Shown here: one piece after another, positions 47,646 to 53,657 of the stretch
How the letters are laid out: each line of letters opens with the position of its first letter
Position numbering within the stretch: the first letter of the stretch is position 1
Assembly: GCF_004137355.1 (NCBI RefSeq)
Contig: NZ_SDVB01000253.1
Span: forward strand, 620,001 to 684,000
Source of the DNA: Ciceribacter ferrooxidans
Lineage (GTDB): Bacteria > Pseudomonadota > Alphaproteobacteria > Rhizobiales > Rhizobiaceae
Direction of reading: 5' to 3'
Length of the DNA stretch: 64,000 nucleotides
The notes under the pieces: model-generated
Seen by the model: only the letters and a program-made list of their open reading frames with translations
Databases searched by the model: none
What the model was told of the DNA's origin: nothing
Made by a program: the position numbers and the translations under genes

Positions 47646-47678
47646 TTGTGCGACGCACAAAAATGTTGCAATGCACAA
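47646..47678. promoter_or_regulatory. Two PhaR-type operator sites at the phasin promoter
   Basis: TGCGACGCACAA (47649-47660) and TGCAATGCACAA (47667-47678) both fit the TGC-N3-GCA-type consensus TGCRNYGCASMA that I recall for PhaR/PhbF repressors. The first is part of the 15-base palindrome TTGTGCGACGCACAA (47646-47660). Their centres are 18 bases apart. The second covers the -35 element. Confidence 0.65.
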
Positions 47679-47694
47679 GAGGGGGTGCTATATA
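47666..47694 (+). promoter_or_regulatory. Phasin gene promoter
   Basis: TTGCAA (47666-47671) and TATATA (47689-47694) with 17-base spacing, a good sigma-70 match 58 bases before the phasin ATG. Confidence 0.6.
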
Positions 47695-47751
47695 AGGGAT
47701 ATCCAAACAATTCGGGACGCATCAGCGGTCCCAACAAAGGAGTGCATTGAA

Positions 47752-48201
47752 ATGGCAAATGCAAAGAACAGCGACGTCTTCTCCTTCTCGGCCTTCGACC
47801 CGTCGAAGTTCACCGAGACCTTCCGCGACTTCGCCGAAAAGGGCGCCGCCCAGTCGAAGGACGCCTACGCCAAGATGAAGACCGCCGCCGAGGAAGCCAG
47901 CAAGACCGTCGAGAACACGATGCAGACCGCCCAGGCCGGCACCGTCGAACTCGGCCTCAAGGCCATCGAAGCCCTGCGCACCAATGCCGATATGTCGCTT
48001 TCCCACATGGAAGCGCTGCTCGGCGTGAAGTCGGTTGCCGAACTCGTCGAGCTCCAGACTGCGTTCCTGCGCAAGCAGGCCGAGGTGACCGTCGAGCAGG
48101 CGAAGGCCATGCAGGAAGCCGCCAAGAAGGTCGCCGAAACTGTCACCAAGCAGGGCAAGGAAGCCGCCGACAAGGCCATGTCCTCGCTGAAGGTCGCCTG
48201 A
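47752..48201 (+). CDS. phaP: Phasin (polyhydroxyalkanoate granule protein)
   Basis: A 149-residue amphipathic helical phasin that coats polyhydroxybutyrate granules in the cytoplasm. The family pattern is FSAFDPSKFTETFRDFAEKG at the start, a long helical core (TVELGLKAIEALRTNADMS), and a Lys/Ala-rich C-terminal helix (AAKKVAETVTKQGKEAADKA). AAAGGAG lies 9 bases before the ATG; an earlier in-frame ATG would cover the promoter. Strong promoter, PhaR-type operators and a good terminator mark a highly expressed single gene. Confidence 0.92.
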   Translation: MANAKNSDVFSFSAFDPSKFTETFRDFAEKGAAQSKDAYAKMKTAAEEASKTVENTMQTAQAGTVELGLKAIEALRTNADMSLSHMEALLGVKSVAELVELQTAFLRKQAEVTVEQAKAMQEAAKKVAETVTKQGKEAADKAMSSLKVA

Positions 48202-48232
48202 TCCGCGCCTATCCGCATCATCGGAATAAAAG

Positions 48233-48260
48233 GACCGGGGCTTTGCTCCGGTCTTTTTTT
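48233..48260 (+). terminator. Intrinsic terminator after phaP
   Basis: GACCGG (48233-48238) pairs with CCGGTC (48248-48253) around a 9-base loop, followed by seven T (48254-48260). Classic Rho-independent form. Confidence 0.9.
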
Positions 48261-48339
48261 GTCCATGTCGAAAAGGGCTTGAAAAAATCGCCGAGTGCTC
48301 GTATGTGACCCCCTACAACGTCCCCTGGACGCTGGTTGT

Positions 48340-48416
48340 GCGGTTGTAGCTCAGTTGGTTAGAGCGCAGGTTTGTGGCACCTGAGGTCGTAGGTTCGATT
48401 CCCACCAACCGTACCA
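48340..48416 (+). tRNA. tRNA-His (GTG)
   Basis: A 77-base cloverleaf with encoded CCA. Acceptor arms GCGGTTG and CAACCGT, D-arm AGCTC...GAGC, anticodon stem CAGGT/ACCTG with loop TTGTGGC (anticodon GTG at 48374-48376), T-loop TTCGATT. The base before the acceptor is T, not G, so G-1 is not encoded; the discriminator is A73 and the first pair is G1-U72. This is the alphaproteobacterial tRNA-His form. The T-stem has one A-C mismatch (GTAGG against CCCAC). Confidence 0.95.
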
Positions 48417-48426
48417 TTTCTCCTTT

Positions 48427-48476
48427 GTCCGACCCGGATACATAGGTAACAGTTTGTCCCTGAGACATGGGTAACA
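48427..48476. repeat. Imperfect tandem repeat downstream of tRNA-His
   Basis: ACATAGGTAACA (48440-48451) and ACATGGGTAACA (48465-48476) differ by one base and are 25 bases apart; each is preceded by GTCC (48427-48430, 48456-48459). The layout resembles the multiple transposase-site repeats at the ends of some insertion sequences, so it may be an IS remnant beside the tRNA. No transposase is left. Confidence 0.45.
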
Positions 48477-48496
48477 AGCTCGTCCCGGCCTTACCG

Positions 48497-48928
48497 CTAT
48501 CTCTCCGCGCCGAGAAGCGACAGCGTGCGCGGATCGGGACTGCCGTAGAAGTGCGGGAGCGCCGCGCCGAAGGGATGTTCCGCGGCACCCGCCGCGAGAA
48601 ACAGCGTCAGGCACGAACGGAACTTGGCGTCGTCGGGTATGCCGAAGATCGCGTTCGCGCTCCGCTCGGGATGCGTGAGCACGGCTTCGACGCATTCCGT
48701 CAGCCGAGGTCCGAGCAGGGGATGGGCGAGATAGGCGCGGGCTTCGTCGAGCGAGGCGATGCCATAATATTGCGCCATCGGCGAGTGGCCGAGGCCGGAA
48801 AGCTGCGGAAAGATGAACCACATCCAGTGCGTCCGTTTGCGGCCGTCGCGTAGCTCCCGCAATACGTCGGAATAGACCGGCGCCTGCGCCTCGACGAAGC
48901 GTTCGAGATCGAAACCGTCGCTCTCCAT
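48497..48928 (-). CDS. DUF1810 family protein
   Basis: A 143-residue soluble protein of the DUF1810 family. The core pattern is clear: DLERFVEAQAPVYSDVLREL, then RKRTHWMWFIFPQLSGLG, SMAQYYGI-like segment and ARAYLAHPLLGPRLTECVEAVL. The function of the family is unknown. GGAGGAGGG directly before the ATG at 48928 decides the start; longer upstream frames have no support. It converges on tRNA-His. Confidence 0.85.
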   Translation of the reverse strand: MESDGFDLERFVEAQAPVYSDVLRELRDGRKRTHWMWFIFPQLSGLGHSPMAQYYGIASLDEARAYLAHPLLGPRLTECVEAVLTHPERSANAIFGIPDDAKFRSCLTLFLAAGAAEHPFGAALPHFYGSPDPRTLSLLGAER

Positions 48929-49186
48929 GTCCCTCCTCCATCTTCCCCCCACATGCGGGCGCCGCGGAACGGCTGCCCGCACCGGGCAGACGATTTTCGC
49001 GCAGCCGTGCAGGATTGCAACAGGTAGCATTCTGCCCATTTTTCGCCTGAAAGAGCCGTGATCTTGGCTGCCGGGGACAAAGAAGGCGCTCGGCGAGGAC
49101 CAGCCGCGCGGAATTCCCGCCGTGACTTTGCCGTCCGAATCGGATGAGAGAGCCCGCTCGAATAAGAAGCATGAGGGAGGTAACCC

Positions 49187-49453
49187 TTGGATATTTCTGA
49201 AGACGACGTCACCCTGATCCGGGTGATGAAGCGCTACTTTGAAACCAAGGCCGAGGTCGGCGCCCTGAAGGCACAGCTCGAAGCGGCACGTCGCGCCGCC
49301 GGGGCGGAGATCGCGACCTTCTACGATCCGCGCAGCAATCTCGAACATGCGGATGTGATTGTCCGCCAGGAGCAGCTGAAGCGCGACATGCTGCGCCTGA
49401 TGGACTGGGCCGAAGCCTGGGGGCGCGGCGAGACCAGCGGTTCGGCAGGCTAA
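49187..49453 (+). CDS. Hypothetical protein (88 aa)
   Basis: An 88-residue, largely helical, charged soluble protein. The start TTG at 49187 is supported by GAGGGAGG 6 bases upstream. Segments such as MKRYFETKAEVGALKAQLEA suggest a coiled coil; the rest (ADVIVRQEQLKRDMLRLMD) is also helical. No known domain recognised. It precedes the phosphoribosyltransferase gene by 94 bases and may or may not share its transcript. Confidence 0.65.
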   Translation: MDISEDDVTLIRVMKRYFETKAEVGALKAQLEAARRAAGAEIATFYDPRSNLEHADVIVRQEQLKRDMLRLMDWAEAWGRGETSGSAG

Positions 49454-49547
49454 GCCTCGCGGCGATCGGGCGATTGCGGCGAGCCCGTCGGTGGCGTTAT
49501 GCTTGCGGTTCGAACGTGCAAGCTGCTCTTCGAAGGGAGATGGCCCC

Positions 49548-50231
49548 ATGTCCTTTGCCGATCGGGAAGAGGCGGGCGAACGGCTCGCCACGGTGCTTGC
49601 CGCCTATCGCGGTACGGACGCTGTCGTGCTGGCGCTGCCGCGGGGCGGCGTCGAGGTCGGCCTGCCCGTCGCACGGGCGCTCGGCCTGCCGCTCGATCTT
49701 CTGCTCGTGCGCAAGATCGGCGTGCCGTTCCAGCCAGAGGTCGCCATGGGCGCGATCGTCGACGGTGACAGGCCGGAGGTCGTGCGCAACGAAGACGTGA
49801 TCCGCTATGCGGGGGTGTCGGACAAGGATTTCGAGGCCGCCTGCCGCAAGCAGCTCGAAGAGATCGAGCGCCGCCGCGGTGTCTACCTCGAGGGGCGCGA
49901 GCCCGTCCCGGTCGGCGGCAGGACCGCCATCGTTGTGGACGACGGCGTGGCGACCGGGGCGACGCTGAAGGCGGCGCTGAAGGGCCTCGCCGCAAAGGAC
50001 CCGCGCCATATCGTCGTCGCCATGCCGGTGATCCCCGCAAGCCTGATCCCGGAGCTGGAGGAACTCGCCGAAAAGGTCATCTGCCTCGAAGATCTCGGTC
50101 CGATCGGTGCCGTCGGCGCCCACTATCGCTATTTCCCCCAGCTCGAAGACGCCGACGTCGTCGCCTGCCTGGATGCCGCGGCGAAGCCAACCGCCGCAAG
50201 TCCGGCGGGCGGTGGCCCTCCGCCGGCCTGA
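49548..50231 (+). CDS. Phosphoribosyltransferase (ComF/PRT type I)
   Basis: A 227-residue type I phosphoribosyltransferase. The PRPP-binding loop is intact (TAIVVDDGVATGATLKAAL, about residues 120-140), and the N-terminal VVLALPRGGVEVGLPVARAL with LVRKIGVPFQPEVAMGAI is typical of the stand-alone PRT family often annotated as a predicted phosphoribosyltransferase. AAGGGAG precedes the ATG. It converges on the PRPP synthetase gene, whose product supplies its cosubstrate. The acceptor base or substrate is unknown. Confidence 0.85.
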   Translation: MSFADREEAGERLATVLAAYRGTDAVVLALPRGGVEVGLPVARALGLPLDLLLVRKIGVPFQPEVAMGAIVDGDRPEVVRNEDVIRYAGVSDKDFEAACRKQLEEIERRRGVYLEGREPVPVGGRTAIVVDDGVATGATLKAALKGLAAKDPRHIVVAMPVIPASLIPELEELAEKVICLEDLGPIGAVGAHYRYFPQLEDADVVACLDAAAKPTAASPAGGGPPPA

Positions 50232-50243
50232 GATCGCGGGCGA

Positions 50244-51734
50244 TCAGTCGCCGGAAGGCACCTGGCAGCGAGTGATGGCCGCCGCGAAGGTCTCTGCGAC
50301 CGAAACGGTTGCCAGCCGTTCGCCGAGCGGCGAGGCGGCGGCATCGACCTGCACGGTGTCGGTGATCAGCAGTTCAGCGATCGGCGCCCTGGCGAGACGT
50401 TCCTCCGCCCCTTGCGAAAACAGCGCGTGGGTCGCGATAAGCCGGACCTCCCTGGCGCCGCGCGCCATGCAGGCTTCGGCCACCCGAACCATCGTTCCGC
50501 CGGAGCTGATGAGATCGTCGATGATGATCGCCACCCGATCCTTCACGTCGCCGGCGAAAAGGTCGCCGGAAACGACGCCGGCGCTCCGCTGCTTTTCCAT
50601 GAAGGCCTTGCCGACCGGTCGCCCGAGCTGCTTCTCCAGCCGCTCGCGGAAGCTGTCGGCGCGTTTGCCGCCGCCGAGATCGGGGGAGACGACGGTGACC
50701 TCTGCAGAGCCGACCTTTTCCGCGGTGTGGCGGGCGAAAGCGTCATAGGCGTCGAGGTGCAGCGTCGGAATGCGGAAGGACGACTGGTAGGCCGCGACAT
50801 TGTGAGCTTCGATCGTGATCACGCGGTCGGCGCCCATCGCCTCGATGAGTTCGGCGACGTAACGGCCGGTCAACGGATCGCGCGACTTGGTCTGACGATC
50901 CTTCCGGAGATAGCAGAGATAGGGTGTGACGGCGGTCACGCTCTTCGCCCCGTTGGTCTTCAGCGTGGCGATGAAGAAGAGTAGCCGGCAGAGCCGGTCA
51001 TTGGTCGAATGGCCACCGCCACCATTCAGGCTCGCGATGACGAAGGCGTCACGGCCACGCACGCCTTCGAGCGGTCGGGCCTTGTGCTCACCGTCCTCGA
51101 ATTCCCGCTCTTCGAGCAGGCTCAATTCAAGTCCCATCGCGCGTGCGACCCTGCCGCCGAACTCGATATCGCGGGCGAAGGCGAAGAGGAGGGGCGCGTC
51201 TGTGGATGTGGTCCTGGCCGGGGCGGCCGCGGCCACGGCGACCGGGCGCAACAGCACGCCGCCGAATACCGCGTCGACCGATCGACCATCGCCGGAGAGG
51301 GGCGCGACGACGAGCTCGGCAACGATGCGGCCGCCGTCCGCGGCATGCGTCGTGAAGGTGGCGGAGATCGGTTCTCCCGTCCGGCAGACGAATTCGAACA
51401 GCATGCGCAGGCGCACACTTCCGCGCGGAAAGGCCGCATCCGACAGCAACCGTGTGTCGCCTTCCTCGCCAATCAGCGGGCGGACGGCTTCGGCGCCTGT
51501 ATGGAGCACGTAGTCGCGCTCGGCCGTCTTTGCCCGGCGAAAGATGAAGGCCGCCCGGGGGCTGGCCAGCGCCGCGGGTTCGAGCGCGGCGACCGTTGGG
51601 GCGATCAGGTCGGCGCGCTTGTCTTTCCAAACATCAAGAAGCGTCGCGAGTACCTCGTCGCGCGGACTGGGCGCGCTGTCGATGCGGTCGAAGAACTGCT
51701 TCAGGCCGGGGTCGAGTTGGGCAAGCACCGTCAT
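50244..51734 (-). CDS. PRPP synthetase with N-terminal PAS-like domain
   Basis: A 496-residue fusion. Residues about 1-175 resemble a PAS (PAS_5-type) sensor domain (VRLRMLFEFVCRTGEPISA, GGRIVAELVVAPLSGDGRSVDAVFGGVLL). Residues about 185-496 are a ribose-phosphate pyrophosphokinase: EREFEDGEHKARP, AVTPYLCYLRKDRQTKSRDP, VVSPDLGGGKRADSF and the PRPP loop IIIDDLISSGGTMV. The catalytic motifs look intact. An ordinary PRPP synthetase is about 310 residues, so the extra domain is notable. Divergent from an APH-like kinase across a FixK/FNR-type box. Confidence 0.82.
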   Translation of the reverse strand: MTVLAQLDPGLKQFFDRIDSAPSPRDEVLATLLDVWKDKRADLIAPTVAALEPAALASPRAAFIFRRAKTAERDYVLHTGAEAVRPLIGEEGDTRLLSDAAFPRGSVRLRMLFEFVCRTGEPISATFTTHAADGGRIVAELVVAPLSGDGRSVDAVFGGVLLRPVAVAAAAPARTTSTDAPLLFAFARDIEFGGRVARAMGLELSLLEEREFEDGEHKARPLEGVRGRDAFVIASLNGGGGHSTNDRLCRLLFFIATLKTNGAKSVTAVTPYLCYLRKDRQTKSRDPLTGRYVAELIEAMGADRVITIEAHNVAAYQSSFRIPTLHLDAYDAFARHTAEKVGSAEVTVVSPDLGGGKRADSFRERLEKQLGRPVGKAFMEKQRSAGVVSGDLFAGDVKDRVAIIIDDLISSGGTMVRVAEACMARGAREVRLIATHALFSQGAEERLARAPIAELLITDTVQVDAAASPLGERLATVSVAETFAAAITRCQVPSGD

Positions 51735-51799
51735 GATAACCTCGCATTGGATGCGTGAGCGTCGGCCTTGAGCCTTGTCACGTCTGCAGGGCCTCCGTC

Positions 51800-51813
51800 T
51801 TGATCGGCATCAA
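51800..51813. promoter_or_regulatory. FixK/FNR-type box
   Basis: TTGATCGGCATCAA is a perfect TTGAT-N4-ATCAA palindrome, the consensus of FixK/FNR/Anr-type oxygen regulators. It lies between the PAS-PRPP synthetase and the APH-like kinase, 66 bases before one start and 107 before the other. Confidence 0.8.
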
Positions 51814-51920
51814 AAGACAGTACGCGGCCTTCCGCAAGACGCACGTTGACACGCGTCAAGGCATCCCTGTCTAATCCTTCGCATATTATGATGCCTTCAT
51901 GAACGGAAGCCATAGGCCTC

Positions 51921-52955
51921 ATGCCGGTTACGATCGAAGAAAAGCTCGACGCGCTCCGAAATCCCGCGATCTACGGCAACGCGGCGGGTGAGGTGAAGGC
52001 CGTAGAAACCCATATGTCCTGGGTCTTTCTCGTCGGTGACGAGGTCTACAAGATCAAGAAGCCGGTGCATTTTCCCTTCGTCGACTTTACGGCGCTCGAG
52101 GCGCGCGAGCACAATTGTCGGGAGGAGGTGCATCTGAACCGCCGGCTGGCGCCGGATGTCTATCTCGGCGTCGTCGCGCTGGTTCGCCGGGCAGACGGTT
52201 TCCTCGCGCTCGGAGGACCCGGCGAGGCGGTCGACTGGCTCGTCCGGATGCGTCGTCTGCCGGCCGAAAACATGCTGAGCGCGGTGCTCATTGCCGGTGG
52301 TGCCGACGGGATAACGGCAGACCGGCTGACGCGGGTGCTCGCGGACTTCTATCGCAAGGCGGAGCGCTCGCCACTCTCCCCGCAGGAGCATGTGCAGTGT
52401 TTCGAGAGTCAGCAGGCGCAGAACCGCCAGGTGCTCTGCCATCGGGATTTCGATGTCGATGCGCAGGCGATCCGGCGGGTGCTGAACCGTATCGACGAGT
52501 GCCTGCACGCGCTCCGGCCGTTGATCGAGGCAAGGGTTGCGGCTGGACGTTTCGTCGAGGGACACGGGGACCTGCGGCCGGAACACGTCTGCCTTACCGA
52601 GCCGATCACCATCATCGACTGCCTGGAGTTCAGCTACCTGCTTCGCCTTGTCGACCCCTTCGAGGAGATCGCTTTCCTCGGCATGGAATGCGCCTTCCTG
52701 GGCGTGCCTGAGATCGGCCGGGAGCTCTTCGCCCGTCTCGGGGTGGCGTTGAACGATACGATCGCGCCGGAACTCTATCAGTTCTATTCCGCCTTCCGGG
52801 CGGCGATGCGAGCCCGCATGGCGCTCGGCCACCTCGTCTACGGGCCGGCGACGAACCGCGCCGCCTGGGAACACAAGACCGACCGCTACATCGCACTTGC
52901 TGGGCATTTTCTCGCCATGCCGGAACTGGCGGCCGTCTCCATCCGCGGTATGTAA
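51921..52955 (+). CDS. APH-like kinase domain protein (COG2187 type)
   Basis: A 344-residue protein resembling the COG2187 aminoglycoside-phosphotransferase-like family. The kinase-type catalytic loop is seen as EGHGDLRPEHVCL and the metal-binding Asp as TIIDCLEFSY; an N-terminal Lys region (VYKIKKPVHFPFVDFT) fits ATP binding. Members are often joined to an AAA or kinase domain in other genomes; here it stands alone. Substrate unknown. It is divergent from the PAS-PRPP synthetase and shares the FixK/FNR-type box. Confidence 0.72.
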   Translation: MPVTIEEKLDALRNPAIYGNAAGEVKAVETHMSWVFLVGDEVYKIKKPVHFPFVDFTALEAREHNCREEVHLNRRLAPDVYLGVVALVRRADGFLALGGPGEAVDWLVRMRRLPAENMLSAVLIAGGADGITADRLTRVLADFYRKAERSPLSPQEHVQCFESQQAQNRQVLCHRDFDVDAQAIRRVLNRIDECLHALRPLIEARVAAGRFVEGHGDLRPEHVCLTEPITIIDCLEFSYLLRLVDPFEEIAFLGMECAFLGVPEIGRELFARLGVALNDTIAPELYQFYSAFRAAMRARMALGHLVYGPATNRAAWEHKTDRYIALAGHFLAMPELAAVSIRGM

Positions 52956-53000
52956 TGGACGCCGCGCCGGACCTGCCCCGCGCGGAACAGGGGAGATGTG

Positions 53001-53657
53001 ATGCTGCTTCGACTGCGAAAGGTCAGCAAGTCCTACATGACGGCCGAGGGGCCGCTCGAAATCCTGCACGAGGTCGATCTCTCGCTCGATGCCGGAAGCA
53101 CGCTGGCGCTCACCGGGGAATCGGGTAGCGGCAAGTCGACCCTCCTTCATCTGGCCGCCGGCCTCGACGCGCCGGATTCAGGTGTGGTCGAGGTTGCAGG
53201 TCAGGAGATCGCGACCCTCGACGACGCAGGGCGGGCGGCGCTGCGGCGCGGCACCGTCGGGCTCGTCTTCCAGCAGTTCAACCTCATTCCCTCGCTCGAT
53301 GTGGCGGCGAACCTTGCCTTTCATGCGCGGCTCGCCGGCCGACATGATCCCCGTTGGCAGGCGGAGCTGACCGAAAGGCTCGGCCTGACCGGTCTCGCGC
53401 GGCGCTATCCCGAGCAGCTTTCCGGCGGCCAGCAGCAGCGGGTGGCGATAGGCCGGACGCTTGCGGCACGCCCGAAGCTGGTTCTCGCCGACGAGCCGAC
53501 CGGCAATCTCGACGAGCCGACGGGCGACGCCGTGCTGGCCTTGATGCTGACTCTGGTCGCCGAGACCGGGGCCGCTCTCCTGATGGTCACGCATTCTGAG
53601 CGGCTCGCCGCGCAGCTTGATCGTCGCGTCCACCTCAAGGCCGGGCGGATCGCGTGA
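53001..53657 (+). CDS. ABC transporter ATPase (LolD/MacB type)
   Basis: A 218-residue ATPase. Walker A GESGSGKST (about residues 40-48), Q-loop LVFQQFNLIPSLDV, signature LSGGQQQRVAIGRTLA, Walker B LVLADEPTGNLDEPTG and H-loop MVTHSERLA. This is the MacB/LolD/FtsE class that works with an FtsX-type permease by mechanotransmission rather than solute import. ATG at 53001 chosen (GGGGAG upstream). The permease ATG overlaps its stop (TGATG). Confidence 0.9.
   Translation: MLLRLRKVSKSYMTAEGPLEILHEVDLSLDAGSTLALTGESGSGKSTLLHLAAGLDAPDSGVVEVAGQEIATLDDAGRAALRRGTVGLVFQQFNLIPSLDVAANLAFHARLAGRHDPRWQAELTERLGLTGLARRYPEQLSGGQQQRVAIGRTLAARPKLVLADEPTGNLDEPTGDAVLALMLTLVAETGAALLMVTHSERLAAQLDRRVHLKAGRIA

Noticed and set aside
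48351-49172. A 273-codon minus-strand frame across tRNA-His
   Set aside because: Runs through a real tRNA gene and is out of frame with the DUF1810 protein.
51731-51922. A 63-codon minus-strand frame in the gap before the APH-like gene
   Set aside because: No Shine-Dalgarno; it would run across the FixK-type box and overlap both neighbours. The gap is better explained as a shared promoter.
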